The notes under the pieces are model-generated. The model was not told where the DNA came from. It did no database searches and saw only the letters and a list, made by a program, of their open reading frames with translations. A stretch of DNA of 64,000 nt, taken from NCBI GenBank assembly GCA_963521065.1, contig CAUQTI010000001.1:1-64000 (forward strand), written 5' to 3'. This document shows, piece by piece, positions 25,212 through 33,259 of this stretch. Position 1 is the stretch's first letter; each line of letters begins with the position of its first letter. A program made the translations under genes and the position numbers. Source of the stretch: IOR16 sp963521065. GTDB taxonomy: Bacteria; Bacillota; Clostridia; Peptostreptococcales; Anaerovoracaceae.

Positions 25212-26324
25212 GTGAATGAATCAGATTACATGAAAAGAGCAATTGAATTGGCAAAAAGGGGAGTTGGGCTTGTAAATCCAAATCCTTTGGTCGGAGCCAT
25301 TATTGTAAAAAATGGTAAGATTATCGGAGAAGGCTGGCACGAATATTATGGGGGAGCACATGCAGAGCGAAATGCACTTGTCGCATGCAGAGAAGACACA
25401 AGAGGAGCGGAGCTTTATGTGACACTGGAGCCGTGCTGTCATTTCGGGAAGACACCTCCTTGTACAGAGGCAATTTTAGAAGCGGGGATTGCCCGCGTTG
25501 TCATTGGATCGAAGGACCCAAATGACTTGGTTGCAGGAAAAGGAGTTGCAAAGCTGAGGGAAGAAGGTGTTCTTGTGAAGGAAGACTTTCTAAAAAAAGA
25601 ATGTGATGCGTTAAATACTTTCTTTTTTCATTACATTACAAAGCGGCATCCTTATACAACATTGAAATATGCGATGACATTAGACGGAAAAATCGCAACA
25701 AAAACAGGGGAATCCAAGTGGATTACGGGAGAAAAAGCAAGGGCGCATGTGCAGGCTCTGCGGCATCAGTACCAAGCAATTATGGTAGGAATACAGACTG
25801 TATTAAAGGACGATCCACTTTTGACTTGCAGGATGGAAGCGGGGAAAAATCCGATTCGCATTATCTGTGATACACATTTGCGTCTCCCCTTAGATTGTAA
25901 ATTAGTGAAAAGCATTCATCAGGCACCTGTGATTGCAGCACATTGCTGTAAGGACGAAAAAAAGAAGCGCGCGCTGGAGGAACGGGGGGTGCAGCTGATC
26001 GAAACACCGCGTAGGAAGGCCAGAGTAGATTTGGCCTTTTTATGGGAGCGATTGGCGGCAGACGGCATTGACAGCATACTGGTCGAGGGTGGCGCTTCTT
26101 TAAATGGCAGTCTTTTGGAAGCCGGACTTGTACAAAAGATGATGGTCTATATTGCACCGAAAGTTTTCGGAGGAGAAATGGCAAGAACACCAATTGCAGG
26201 AAACGGAGTTTCTTTTCCTTCCGAGAGCTGCTATTTTACCCTTGAGAAAAGTGAATGGATAGAAGCAGATTTGTTTTTAGAATACAGAGTGGAGGAAAGA
26301 GAAGATGTTTACCGGGATTGTTGA
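25212..26324 (+). CDS. ribD: Riboflavin biosynthesis deaminase/reductase
   Basis: A 370-residue bifunctional enzyme of normal length. The N-terminal deaminase has the zinc site HAERNAL (about residue 51) and LEPCCHFGKTPPCTEAI (about 74-90). The C-terminal reductase (from about 145) begins PYTTLKYAMTLDGKIAT and ends with ILVEGGASLNGSLLEAGLV. It carries out two successive steps from the GTP-derived pyrimidine. GTG start with AGGGAG seven bases upstream. First gene of the FMN-riboswitch operon; its end overlaps ribE by 20 bp. Confidence 0.96.
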   Translation: MNESDYMKRAIELAKRGVGLVNPNPLVGAIIVKNGKIIGEGWHEYYGGAHAERNALVACREDTRGAELYVTLEPCCHFGKTPPCTEAILEAGIARVVIGSKDPNDLVAGKGVAKLREEGVLVKEDFLKKECDALNTFFFHYITKRHPYTTLKYAMTLDGKIATKTGESKWITGEKARAHVQALRHQYQAIMVGIQTVLKDDPLLTCRMEAGKNPIRIICDTHLRLPLDCKLVKSIHQAPVIAAHCCKDEKKKRALEERGVQLIETPRRKARVDLAFLWERLAADGIDSILVEGGASLNGSLLEAGLVQKMMVYIAPKVFGGEMARTPIAGNGVSFPSESCYFTLEKSEWIEADLFLEYRVEEREDVYRDC

Positions 26325-26970
26325 AGAAATGGGAACTGTTTTCGCAATAAAGGCAAATAGGAGCTCTGCACAAATCCAGGTAAAAGCAAAAAAGGTTTTG
26401 GAAGGTACGAGAATTGGTGACAGCATTGCAGTAAACGGAGTCTGCCTCACGGTAACCGTGGCCAGCGAGAATTTCTTTACGGCAGATGTTATGCCGGAAA
26501 CTTGGCGCAGAAGCAACTTAGGGGCATTAAAATCCGGAAACAAAGTCAATCTTGAGAGGGCGATGGCAGCAAACGGCAGATTTGGAGGGCATATCGTATC
26601 AGGCCATATCGACGGAGTCGGAACGATTGTGGCAAAAGAACGCGAGGAAAATGCGGTATGGATTACAATAAAAGCTACATCTGAAATTTTGCGCCGCATC
26701 ATAGAAAAAGGGTCAATTGCAATTGACGGGGTGAGCTTGACTATCGCGGATTTACAGGAAGAGGCATTTCGAGTTTCGCTGATTCCGCATACTGGAGAAG
26801 AAACGACTTTACTTGAAAAGTCGATTGGTGCGGCGGTGAATTTAGAAAATGACCTTGTCGGGAAATATGTGGAGCGCCTATTGCATTTTGGTATACAAGA
26901 ACGTGAAACGGGGATTGGAGCAGATAAGAAGGGATTGACCTTAGAATATTTAAAGGAATATGGCTTTTAA
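26305..26970 (+). CDS. ribE: Riboflavin synthase alpha subunit
   Basis: A 221-residue protein made of two homologous lumazine-binding barrels. The N-terminal MFTGIVEEMG and the GDSIAVNGVCLTV motif (about 44-56) are repeated as GSIAIDGVSLTIADL in the second half (about 138-152). It converts two lumazines to riboflavin plus the pyrimidine. The ATG lies inside the end of ribD and is preceded by GGAGGAAAGAGAAG. Confidence 0.96.
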   Translation: MFTGIVEEMGTVFAIKANRSSAQIQVKAKKVLEGTRIGDSIAVNGVCLTVTVASENFFTADVMPETWRRSNLGALKSGNKVNLERAMAANGRFGGHIVSGHIDGVGTIVAKEREENAVWITIKATSEILRRIIEKGSIAIDGVSLTIADLQEEAFRVSLIPHTGEETTLLEKSIGAAVNLENDLVGKYVERLLHFGIQERETGIGADKKGLTLEYLKEYGF

Positions 26971-27056
26971 AAAAGCTGTGTTTACAGTTAGGAATACCAC
27001 GGAATAAGAAGCGGAAAATTAAAAGCTTTTATAAAATAGAAAGGCGGATAGAAACG

Positions 27057-28265
27057 ATGTTTCAGTTTAATACGATTGAAGAAGCCATTGCAGATTTGCG
27101 AGCAGGGAAAATTATATTGGTAACCGATGATCCGGAGAGAGAAAACGAAGGGGATTTTATTTGTGCAGCCGAATTTGCGACACAAGAGAATGTGAATTTT
27201 ATGGCAACATATGGAAAGGGATTAATCTGTATGCCCATGAGCCAAGAATTTGCAACGCGTCTGGAGCTTCCGCAGATGGTCAGTGAAAATACAGATAATC
27301 ACAGCACCGCGTTTACAATTTCCATTGATCACATTTCCACGACGACGGGGATTTCAGCAAAAGAGCGTTCAATTACGGCGATGGAATGCGTAAAAGAAGG
27401 AGTAAAGCCACAGGATTTCAGACGACCCGGGCATATGTTTCCTCTGACCGCAAAAGAAGGCGGTGTTCTGGTTCGGGAAGGGCATACAGAAGCGACTGTG
27501 GATTTATTAAAGCTGGCAGAATTGAAGGAATGTGGACTTTGCTGTGAGATTATGCGTGAAGATGGAACGATGATGCGTACCCCGGAGCTGATTGACTTTG
27601 CAGTGAAACATGAGATGAAGTTCATTACAATAAAAGATTTGCAGGAATACCGGCAGCGTTATACAAAGCTTGTGGAACGAAAGACTTCCGCAAAGATGCC
27701 GACAAAATACGGTGAATTTACGGTTTATGGTTATGTGAATAAAATAAACGGAGAGCACCATGTGGCTCTTGTAAAGGGAGAGATTGCAGACGGAAAGCCT
27801 GTCCTTTGCCGGGTTCATTCAGAATGCCTGACCGGAGATGTATTTGGGTCTTTACGGTGCGATTGCGGACAGCAGTTTGCAGCAGCGATGGAAAAAATCG
27901 GGGAAGAGGGCACTGGGATTTTGCTTTACATGAGACAGGAAGGGCGTGGGATTGGGTTGATTAATAAACTGCGTGCTTATGAATTACAAGATAAAGGAAG
28001 AGATACAGTAGAGGCCAATCTGGAGCTTGGTTTTGCGGCGGATTTGCGTGAATATTGGACGGGTGCTCAGATTTTAGCGGATTTGGGAGTGAAGAAGCTG
28101 CGTCTTCTAACGAATAATCCCAGCAAAATATATGGACTTCAAGGGTTCGGAATTGAGATAACGCAGCGTGTTCCCATTGAAATAAAAGCACAAAAAGAGG
28201 ATGCTTTTTATTTGAAAACAAAAAAGGAAAAGATGGGGCATTTACTAGATCACTGCAGCAAGTAG
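27057..28265 (+). CDS. ribBA: DHBP synthase / GTP cyclohydrolase II fusion
   Basis: A 402-residue fusion. The RibB half (1-200) has VTDDPERENEGDF (about 23-35), the T-P-rich FTISIDH segment and RRPGHMFPL (about 122-130). The RibA half (205-402) has the zinc-binding HSECLTGDVFGSLRCDCGQQ (about 253-272) and MRQEGRGIGL (about 298). It makes both precursors of riboflavin, from ribulose 5-phosphate and from GTP. 86 bp separate it from ribE, with no terminator seen. The start follows AGAAAGGCGG. Confidence 0.96.
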   Translation: MFQFNTIEEAIADLRAGKIILVTDDPERENEGDFICAAEFATQENVNFMATYGKGLICMPMSQEFATRLELPQMVSENTDNHSTAFTISIDHISTTTGISAKERSITAMECVKEGVKPQDFRRPGHMFPLTAKEGGVLVREGHTEATVDLLKLAELKECGLCCEIMREDGTMMRTPELIDFAVKHEMKFITIKDLQEYRQRYTKLVERKTSAKMPTKYGEFTVYGYVNKINGEHHVALVKGEIADGKPVLCRVHSECLTGDVFGSLRCDCGQQFAAAMEKIGEEGTGILLYMRQEGRGIGLINKLRAYELQDKGRDTVEANLELGFAADLREYWTGAQILADLGVKKLRLLTNNPSKIYGLQGFGIEITQRVPIEIKAQKEDAFYLKTKKEKMGHLLDHCSK

Positions 28266-28308
28266 AGAAAATCAGACCTATAGATAAAAAATAGAAGAGA
28301 GGAGAAAC

Positions 28309-28797
28309 ATGAAAAAAATTTCATGTAAAAGAAAAATGAGAATAATAGAGGGGCAGCTTGTCGCAGAAGGCATTAAAATTGGAATTGTGGCTGCAAGATT
28401 TAACGAGTTCATTGTAGGAAAGCTTTTAAGCGGGGCCGTGGATGGCTTGGAACGTCACGGTGTAAAAGGAGAGGACATTACAACCGCATGGGTGCCTGGA
28501 GCCTTTGAAATTCCTTTTTTAGCAAAGAAAATGGCACAATCCGGACGGTATGATGCGGTGATTTGCCTCGGAGCAGTCATACGGGGAGCAACCTCGCATT
28601 ATGATTATGTTTGTGCGGAGGTTTCAAAAGGAGTTGCACAAGTCGGACTTGCGTCCGAGGTTCCGGTACTGTTTGGAGTTTTGACGACAGATACCATTGA
28701 GCAGGCGATTGAGAGAGCCGGAACAAAAAGTGGGAATAAAGGCTTTGACTGTGCCGTTTCAGCAATTGAGATGGTAAATGTAATAAGACAGATTTAA
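28309..28797 (+). CDS. ribH: Lumazine synthase
   Basis: A 162-residue protein. AARFNEFIVGKLLSGA (about residue 28), VPGAFEIPFLAKKMA (about 63), CLGAVIRGATSHYDYV (about 86, with the catalytic His in SHYDYV) and FGVLTTDTIEQA (about 123) cover the active site. It condenses the pyrimidine and dihydroxybutanone phosphate into lumazine and assembles as a capsid-like shell in many bacteria. The first ATG, behind AGAGAGGAG, is chosen; a second in-frame ATG (28336) matches the usual family N-terminus (MRIIEGQLV) but has a poorer site. Last gene of the riboflavin operon. Confidence 0.95.
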   Translation: MKKISCKRKMRIIEGQLVAEGIKIGIVAARFNEFIVGKLLSGAVDGLERHGVKGEDITTAWVPGAFEIPFLAKKMAQSGRYDAVICLGAVIRGATSHYDYVCAEVSKGVAQVGLASEVPVLFGVLTTDTIEQAIERAGTKSGNKGFDCAVSAIEMVNVIRQI

Positions 28798-28830
28798 AGA
28801 TGTTGTTTTTCTGAAAGCGTATGAATGATA

Positions 28831-28864
28831 AAGACCTTTCGAAGAAATTTCGAAAGGTCTTTAA
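28831..28864. terminator. Hairpin between convergent ribH and rsiV-like genes
   Basis: AAAGACCTTTCGAA pairs with TTTCGAAAGGTCTTT around a GAAA-like loop. T tracts on both sides are short (TTT then A-rich on +, CTTTTTT two bases further on -), so efficiency is uncertain. Confidence 0.6.
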
Positions 28865-28889
28865 AAAAGATGATTTGGATAATCTGGGT

Positions 28890-29810
28890 TTATTTTATCT
28901 CAAATTCCTGCATTCCCATATATCCCGGTGCAATCTCGTATTTATTGAATACAATGACCACATTCCCAGATTCATTGATATAAAAATTCTGGTTGTCACT
29001 GATGCTTGAAAAACCTTCAATTCCATCTGAACCATCCCAGTATACAGCGTCTTTCTCTTTACTTCTTTGCACAATTTCTTCTTTTATTTGCGCATTTATA
29101 GATTCTTTGTAATCTGGGCCAAGATAGCTTTCTAAGGAAATATCTTGATTGCTTGTTAAGTCGATATTATAGTAGAATTCTTCCGTATAAGCATTTGCAG
29201 CGGTTTCCGTTTCTCGAACGACAAAGGAGAGCGTTTCCGCAGAAATGTTCTTTACCTCGTAATTTACGATGATTTCCCGCGGGATAAAATCGCTTTCTTT
29301 TCCTCCGGTTTCCAAATACGCTTTTTTATCCTCCAAAGCCCTCTGTTTGGAATCTGCTACAATTGCCGCCATTTTATCATTGATTTCTTGATTGATCCGC
29401 TTTTCTGTTTTTTTATCAGTGAGCCCTTCTACCTTTGGAAGTGTCATTTCAATGTGGGCTGCAGAGTCACTTTCATCCATCTGTACTCCTGTCAAAACAC
29501 GAACAAGATTGCCTAAAAGAGGGAGGTCGCTTACGGAATCCGCAAATGCTTCATTCGTTTGAACCGTAACGGAGAAGATGCCGAATGCGAGTAGCAGTGC
29601 AGCTGCTGTTGTCGCAACTGTACGGTATCGCCTTCTTATTTTTTGCGTCGCTTTTTTACCTGTTTTTTCATTTAATCCGGACAAGTCCGTGGTATTTGTA
29701 CCACTCTTCTGCTGTAATCCTTCCTGTAAAGCAGTCTGTACTGTTTTAGAAAGGTCTTTCGGGATGGCCGTATCCTCATAAATCTTTCTTAATTCCTCTA
29801 GTTTATTCAT
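28890..29810 (-). CDS. rsiV: RsiV-like anti-sigma factor (DUF4163/DUF3298)
   Basis: A 306-residue membrane protein: a cytoplasmic N-terminal part that would hold the sigma factor (about 1-60), one membrane helix (about 66-84, TVATTAAALLLAFGIFSV) and an outside DUF4163/DUF3298 domain with YEVKNISAETLSFVVRE and VFNKYEIAPGYMGMQEFEI at the end. In Bacillus the homologous RsiV binds lysozyme and is then cleaved to free SigV. ATG 29810 is chosen: it overlaps the sigma stop codon by eight bases and has GAGG nine bases upstream; an in-frame GTG at 29825 is the alternative. Inducer here not proven. Confidence 0.82.
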   Translation of the reverse strand: MNKLEELRKIYEDTAIPKDLSKTVQTALQEGLQQKSGTNTTDLSGLNEKTGKKATQKIRRRYRTVATTAAALLLAFGIFSVTVQTNEAFADSVSDLPLLGNLVRVLTGVQMDESDSAAHIEMTLPKVEGLTDKKTEKRINQEINDKMAAIVADSKQRALEDKKAYLETGGKESDFIPREIIVNYEVKNISAETLSFVVRETETAANAYTEEFYYNIDLTSNQDISLESYLGPDYKESINAQIKEEIVQRSKEKDAVYWDGSDGIEGFSSISDNQNFYINESGNVVIVFNKYEIAPGYMGMQEFEIK

Positions 29811-30324
29811 CGGTGAATACCTCACTTTTCAATTGCAGCTTCAATTTTTCAAGAGCATCGTACAGCCTTGTTTTGACCGTGCTGATGTTTAAATCCAAAA
29901 TGTTTGCAATCTCCTGGAGCTTCATATCTTCGAAATAACGCAGAATTACGATGCTTTTTAAATTCGGATTCAAGTGATTCAAGGCCTCATATAAATCCAT
30001 AACTTCATCCTGCGTGATGCGTTCCGGTACGGCTTCTTCCGGCATTTCAAAAGGGTCCATTGAGAAACTGTGCTTCCCCTTTCTGATTTCGTCCAAAGAG
30101 GCATTTACCAAGATACGATAGAACCAAGTCTTCATATAAGAAGGTTCTTTTAAAGTGTCTATAGACCGCAAACCATTATAAATTGCATTTTGTATTACAT
30201 CCAGTGCCGTCTGTTGATTTTTTACATAGCTGTAGGCCAGGCGGTAAAAACGCTCTTGGTTGGATTGTATATAGCTGATAAAATTATCATAAATCGGTTT
30301 GTTAGATTTTGTTAATGTCGACAT
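29803..30324 (-). CDS. sigV: ECF sigma factor (SigV-like)
   Basis: A 173-residue ECF sigma factor. Region 2 is RFYRLAYSYVKNQQTALDVIQNAIYNGL (about 25-52), with WFYRILVNASLDEIRK (about 67-82). Region 4 is HLNPNLKSIVILRYFEDMKLQEIANILDLNISTVKTRL (about 115-153), a clear helix-turn-helix. An AGGAGG lies 11 bases before ATG 30324 and 8 before an in-frame TTG at 30327, so either start is possible. Followed with overlap by its membrane anti-sigma factor. Upstream is an ECF-type promoter that could be its own target. Confidence 0.9.
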   Translation of the reverse strand: MSTLTKSNKPIYDNFISYIQSNQERFYRLAYSYVKNQQTALDVIQNAIYNGLRSIDTLKEPSYMKTWFYRILVNASLDEIRKGKHSFSMDPFEMPEEAVPERITQDEVMDLYEALNHLNPNLKSIVILRYFEDMKLQEIANILDLNISTVKTRLYDALEKLKLQLKSEVFTDE

Positions 30325-30352
30325 CAATTTAATTTCCTCCTTCTATAGTATC

Positions 30353-30378
30353 GACGCAGCTAAAATCTAAAAAGTTTG
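30353..30378 (-). promoter_or_regulatory. ECF-type promoter before the sigma factor gene
   Basis: On the - strand: CAAACTTTTT beginning at 30378, then CGTC at 30356-30353, with 17 bp between CAAAC and CGTC. The AAC/CGTC pair and T-rich run after the -35 fit Bacillus ECF (SigV/SigX/SigW) promoters, so autoregulation is likely. Confidence 0.5.
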
Positions 30379-30391
30379 CGAATACAGAAAG

Positions 30392-30931
30392 TTAAATGAA
30401 ATTTTGCTTTAATTTTTTTGTGAGGATTGAAGCAGTTATTATTTTTAAAGCGTCTCCGGGAAGAAAGGGAAGTACGCAGGAAAGAAGGGCAGGCAATAGG
30501 GGTGTGTGCGTGGAGTACATGAACCACCATGTGCCGGCCGCGTAGCAAAAGAATATCCCAATACAAAAGATAAAAGGAATCGGAAAGAAGCGCAGATTTC
30601 CTTTGTTTTTTTGTTCCATCAGCAGACCGCAAACGAGCGCAATCAGTAGATAGCCAATGAGATATCCGCCTGTAGGCCCCAAAAGAATCCCTGCACCACT
30701 TGAAAATTGCGCAAAAACAGGCAGCCCGCAAAGGCCAAGCAACAGATAGAGCAATTGGCTGAGCACGGCATGTTTTACACCAAGAAGTGCGGCCGCCAAG
30801 AGAATCGCCAGCGTTGCAAGGTTAATCGGAACGGGTGTAAAAGGAAGTGGAATTGATATTTGTGAGAAAATAGCAGTCAAAGTAGCAAATAGAGCACATA
30901 AAAACTGTTTTTTTAAATGGATGGAAGGCAT
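30392..30931 (-). CDS. bioY: BioY biotin transporter subunit
   Basis: A 179-residue ECF-transporter S component with six helices. Typical are ISIPLPFTPVPINLATLAILLAAALLG (about 25-51) and SGAGILLGPTGGYLIGYL (about 75-92), plus FLPGDALKIITAS near the C-terminus. It captures biotin and works with the shared EcfAA'T energising module encoded elsewhere. Start at ATG 30931, where AAAGGGG lies six bases upstream. It follows birA with a 41-bp gap and shares the BirA-controlled promoter at 32049. Confidence 0.94.
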   Translation of the reverse strand: MPSIHLKKQFLCALFATLTAIFSQISIPLPFTPVPINLATLAILLAAALLGVKHAVLSQLLYLLLGLCGLPVFAQFSSGAGILLGPTGGYLIGYLLIALVCGLLMEQKNKGNLRFFPIPFIFCIGIFFCYAAGTWWFMYSTHTPLLPALLSCVLPFLPGDALKIITASILTKKLKQNFI

Positions 30932-30972
30932 AGTGGCCCCTTTCTGGTATATAAGTAAAATAAGTGAAAATT

Positions 30973-32010
30973 CTAGTTCCAACCGACTTTTAGATCTTCC
31001 GGCCGTATGCTGATTTCGCCGGATTGCAACGTTTTTTTGCTTCCGTCAGAGAGCATGACAACCAAGCCGCCGGTCTGGTCAATATCCGTTGCGAGTGCAG
31101 GAAACGTTTCGGCCAGAGAATGTACGGTAATCTGTTTTCCTAAAACACAGGAGCGCTGCTTGTATTCTTTCAGAAAAGAGGCATCTTTCAGCTCTTTTTG
31201 TATTTCAGAAAGAGAATCAAGGATAGCGGCGATTAGGGCATTTTTTGAAGATACTCGCCGGGCAGCAGAAGTGGTGCATGGCGGTAGCCCTTCGGTGACG
31301 TCAAAGAGAGCGCCAAAGACATCTTCCAGTTCCGCGGGAAAGTCTTTTTCCGGAAAGGAAAAGTTAATACCGATTCCTAAAATAATAGATTCAATATTGC
31401 CTGTCTCAAAGTCGGTAACTCCCTCGGTAAGGATGCCACAAATCTTTTTACCGTTGTAATATAGATCGTTTACCCACTTTATTTTTATTTGCTTTCCAGT
31501 CAATTCCTCAATGGCACGGCTAACTGCTACAGAAGCGGCTGTCGTAATAAGGACTGCGGATTGCAAAGAAGAAATCTGCGGTGGTTTCAGTAAAATACTC
31601 ATATAAATACCGCTTCCTCCGGGGGAGTAAAAGGTTCGGCCCAATCGTCCACGCCCCTGGGTTTGTGTCTCGGAAACGACGACCGTATAATGAGAGGCTC
31701 CGTCTGCAGCCATTTTTTTTAACGTTTGATTGGTGGATTCCAAAGACTTATAGGTAAATATATGCTCTCCCAATGCTTTATTTTTTAGATGAGAAACAAT
31801 GCCTTGGCTAGAAAGAAGGTCACTTTCAATACCAAGGGAATATCCCTTATTTGTGCTTGCTTGTATGCAATACCCGTTTTTGCGCAATTCTTCAATCGCT
31901 TTCCAAACCGCAGCTCGAGAGATGGAAAGCTCTTTTGCAATTTGGTTTCCTGAAATGCTTGTCCCTTTACAGTTTTCTAAAAGTCTTAGAACGTGTTCCT
32001 TGGTATTCAT
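30973..32010 (-). CDS. birA: Biotin ligase and biotin-operon repressor
   Basis: A 345-residue bifunctional protein. The N-terminal winged helix (about 1-62) has SISGNQIAKELSISRAAVWKAIEELRKNGY. The catalytic domain contains SETQTQGRGRLGRTFYSPGG (about 112-131, the biotinyl-AMP loop) and IKWVNDLYYNGKKICGILTE (about 180-199, catalytic Lys). A small C-terminal SH3-like domain follows. It attaches biotin to carboxylases and, when biotin is plentiful, binds BirA boxes. Its own promoter overlaps such a box, and another box is at 45631. The DNA-binding domain marks it as a regulator, not a simple ligase. Confidence 0.95.
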   Translation of the reverse strand: MNTKEHVLRLLENCKGTSISGNQIAKELSISRAAVWKAIEELRKNGYCIQASTNKGYSLGIESDLLSSQGIVSHLKNKALGEHIFTYKSLESTNQTLKKMAADGASHYTVVVSETQTQGRGRLGRTFYSPGGSGIYMSILLKPPQISSLQSAVLITTAASVAVSRAIEELTGKQIKIKWVNDLYYNGKKICGILTEGVTDFETGNIESIILGIGINFSFPEKDFPAELEDVFGALFDVTEGLPPCTTSAARRVSSKNALIAAILDSLSEIQKELKDASFLKEYKQRSCVLGKQITVHSLAETFPALATDIDQTGGLVVMLSDGSKKTLQSGEISIRPEDLKVGWN

Positions 32011-32048
32011 AGTAGATCCTTTCTGGTTTAGAAACTCAAGATTCTGTT

Positions 32049-32077
32049 ATTATAATGGAAGAAAAAAAATATGTCAA
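32049..32077 (-). promoter_or_regulatory. SigA promoter of birA-bioY
   Basis: On the - strand: TTGACA (32077-32072), 17-bp spacer, TATAAT (32054-32049). Both hexamers match the consensus. The -35 lies inside the BirA operator. Confidence 0.85.
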
Positions 32078-32102
32078 CTTTGTTGTGTATATTGGTTTAC
32101 AA
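32071..32102 (-). promoter_or_regulatory. BirA box over the birA-bioY promoter
   Basis: Read on the - strand: TTGTAAAC, 16 bp, GTTGACAT. This is the Firmicute biotin operator TTGTTAAC-N15-GTTAACAA with one mismatch in the first half-site, two in the second and a spacer one base longer. One half-site is the -35 box, so BirA binding would block RNA polymerase: negative autoregulation by biotin. Confidence 0.72.
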
Positions 32103-32144
32103 TTGACGTGATATGAAACAGGTCCGATATTTCTCAAAAATATA

Positions 32145-32188
32145 AAAAATCATGAACACGGGAAAGCTTCCGTAGTGTCCATGATTTT
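32145..32188 (-). terminator. Intrinsic terminator of the EamA exporter gene
   Basis: On the - strand: AAAATCATGGACAC pairs with GTGTTCATGATTTT (one mismatch), followed by T-rich sequence. It ends the leftward gene at 32202 and insulates birA from it. Confidence 0.85.
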
Positions 32189-32201
32189 CTCAGTGTATTT
32201 T

Positions 32202-33137
32202 TTATTCGGTTAAGGAAGCCTCTGTCTTTTTTTCAGGAAGCTGTGCAATGATAATTGCAGCAAACATGATGGCACAGCCAAGCAGCTCCCGTGTAGATAA
32301 AATTTCGCTTAAGAGGAAGTAGCCGCCTAAAGCACCGAATACAGCTTCTAAGCTAAGTATGAGTGAAGCAATGGTCGGATCAGTGTCCTTTTGTGCAATC
32401 ATCTGAAAGGTATAACCGACGCCGGAGGAAAAGAGACCGCAGTATACGATTGGTATTGTACATGCTAAAATACCTGCCCAGCTAGGGGATTCGAATAAAA
32501 ATGCAGCGATAGTGGAAAAGACAAAGGTGACAAAAAATTGGACACAGGAAAGCTTGACTGCATCGGATATTTTTGTGAAGTGGTCGCAGCACAAGATATG
32601 TCCCGTCCAGAAAAATGCACCGATAAATATGATTAAATCACCGTTTTCGTAGGTAAAACCGTCCTTGATACATAGCAGATAAAGTCCGATTGTAGCAATG
32701 AGAACGCCGAGCCAGGTAATAATACGCACTTTCTTTTTTAAAAAGATACCGAAAATAGGAACCAGCACAATGTAAAGAGCGGTGATGAAGCCTGCTTTTC
32801 CAGCGCTCGTATATACAAGGCCAATTTGTTGCAGTGAGGAAGCAATAAATAAGACACAGCCGCATATCGCACCGCCTTTTAAATAGGCGAAGCGTTCTGC
32901 TTTTTTTTCTTCAGGAGTGAGCGGTGGAATTGCATTCTTGATATCCGCTTTCTTTTTTTTGGAGTCCAGAAAATAGATAATGGGAAGCAGTGCCAATACG
33001 GCTAAAATATAGCGCGACGCACCAAAAGTAAATGGTTCAATGTGCTCCATTCCCACCCTCTGCGCAACAAAGGCCGTTCCCCAAATAATTGCAGTGGTAA
33101 GCAACATTATATTGCCGATTAGCGTTTTCTTGTTCAT
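32202..33137 (-). CDS. EamA/DMT family transporter
   Basis: A 311-residue membrane protein with ten helices in two EamA repeats: residues about 8-150 (IIWGTAFVAQRVGMEHIEPFTFGASRYILAV; TSAGKAGFITALYIVLVPIFG) and about 160-300 (WTGHILCCDHFTK; ILSLEAVFGALGGYFLLSEILS). A basic, charged insert lies near 60-80. Drug/metabolite transporters of this type export small metabolites such as amino acids; the substrate cannot be told. Start behind GGAGAATCAGAAAG. A possible promoter is not clear in the 120 bp upstream. Confidence 0.88.
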   Translation of the reverse strand: MNKKTLIGNIMLLTTAIIWGTAFVAQRVGMEHIEPFTFGASRYILAVLALLPIIYFLDSKKKKADIKNAIPPLTPEEKKAERFAYLKGGAICGCVLFIASSLQQIGLVYTSAGKAGFITALYIVLVPIFGIFLKKKVRIITWLGVLIATIGLYLLCIKDGFTYENGDLIIFIGAFFWTGHILCCDHFTKISDAVKLSCVQFFVTFVFSTIAAFLFESPSWAGILACTIPIVYCGLFSSGVGYTFQMIAQKDTDPTIASLILSLEAVFGALGGYFLLSEILSTRELLGCAIMFAAIIIAQLPEKKTEASLTE

Positions 33138-33259
33138 ATCTTTCTGATTCTCCTTTATTCCTGTTAAAAATAATAAAAGTTAATACAAATTCTCAATCTA
33201 TATGATATAGTGATTTTATTTGTAACAACTATAAAGATACACTATAAATTTTGTAATTT

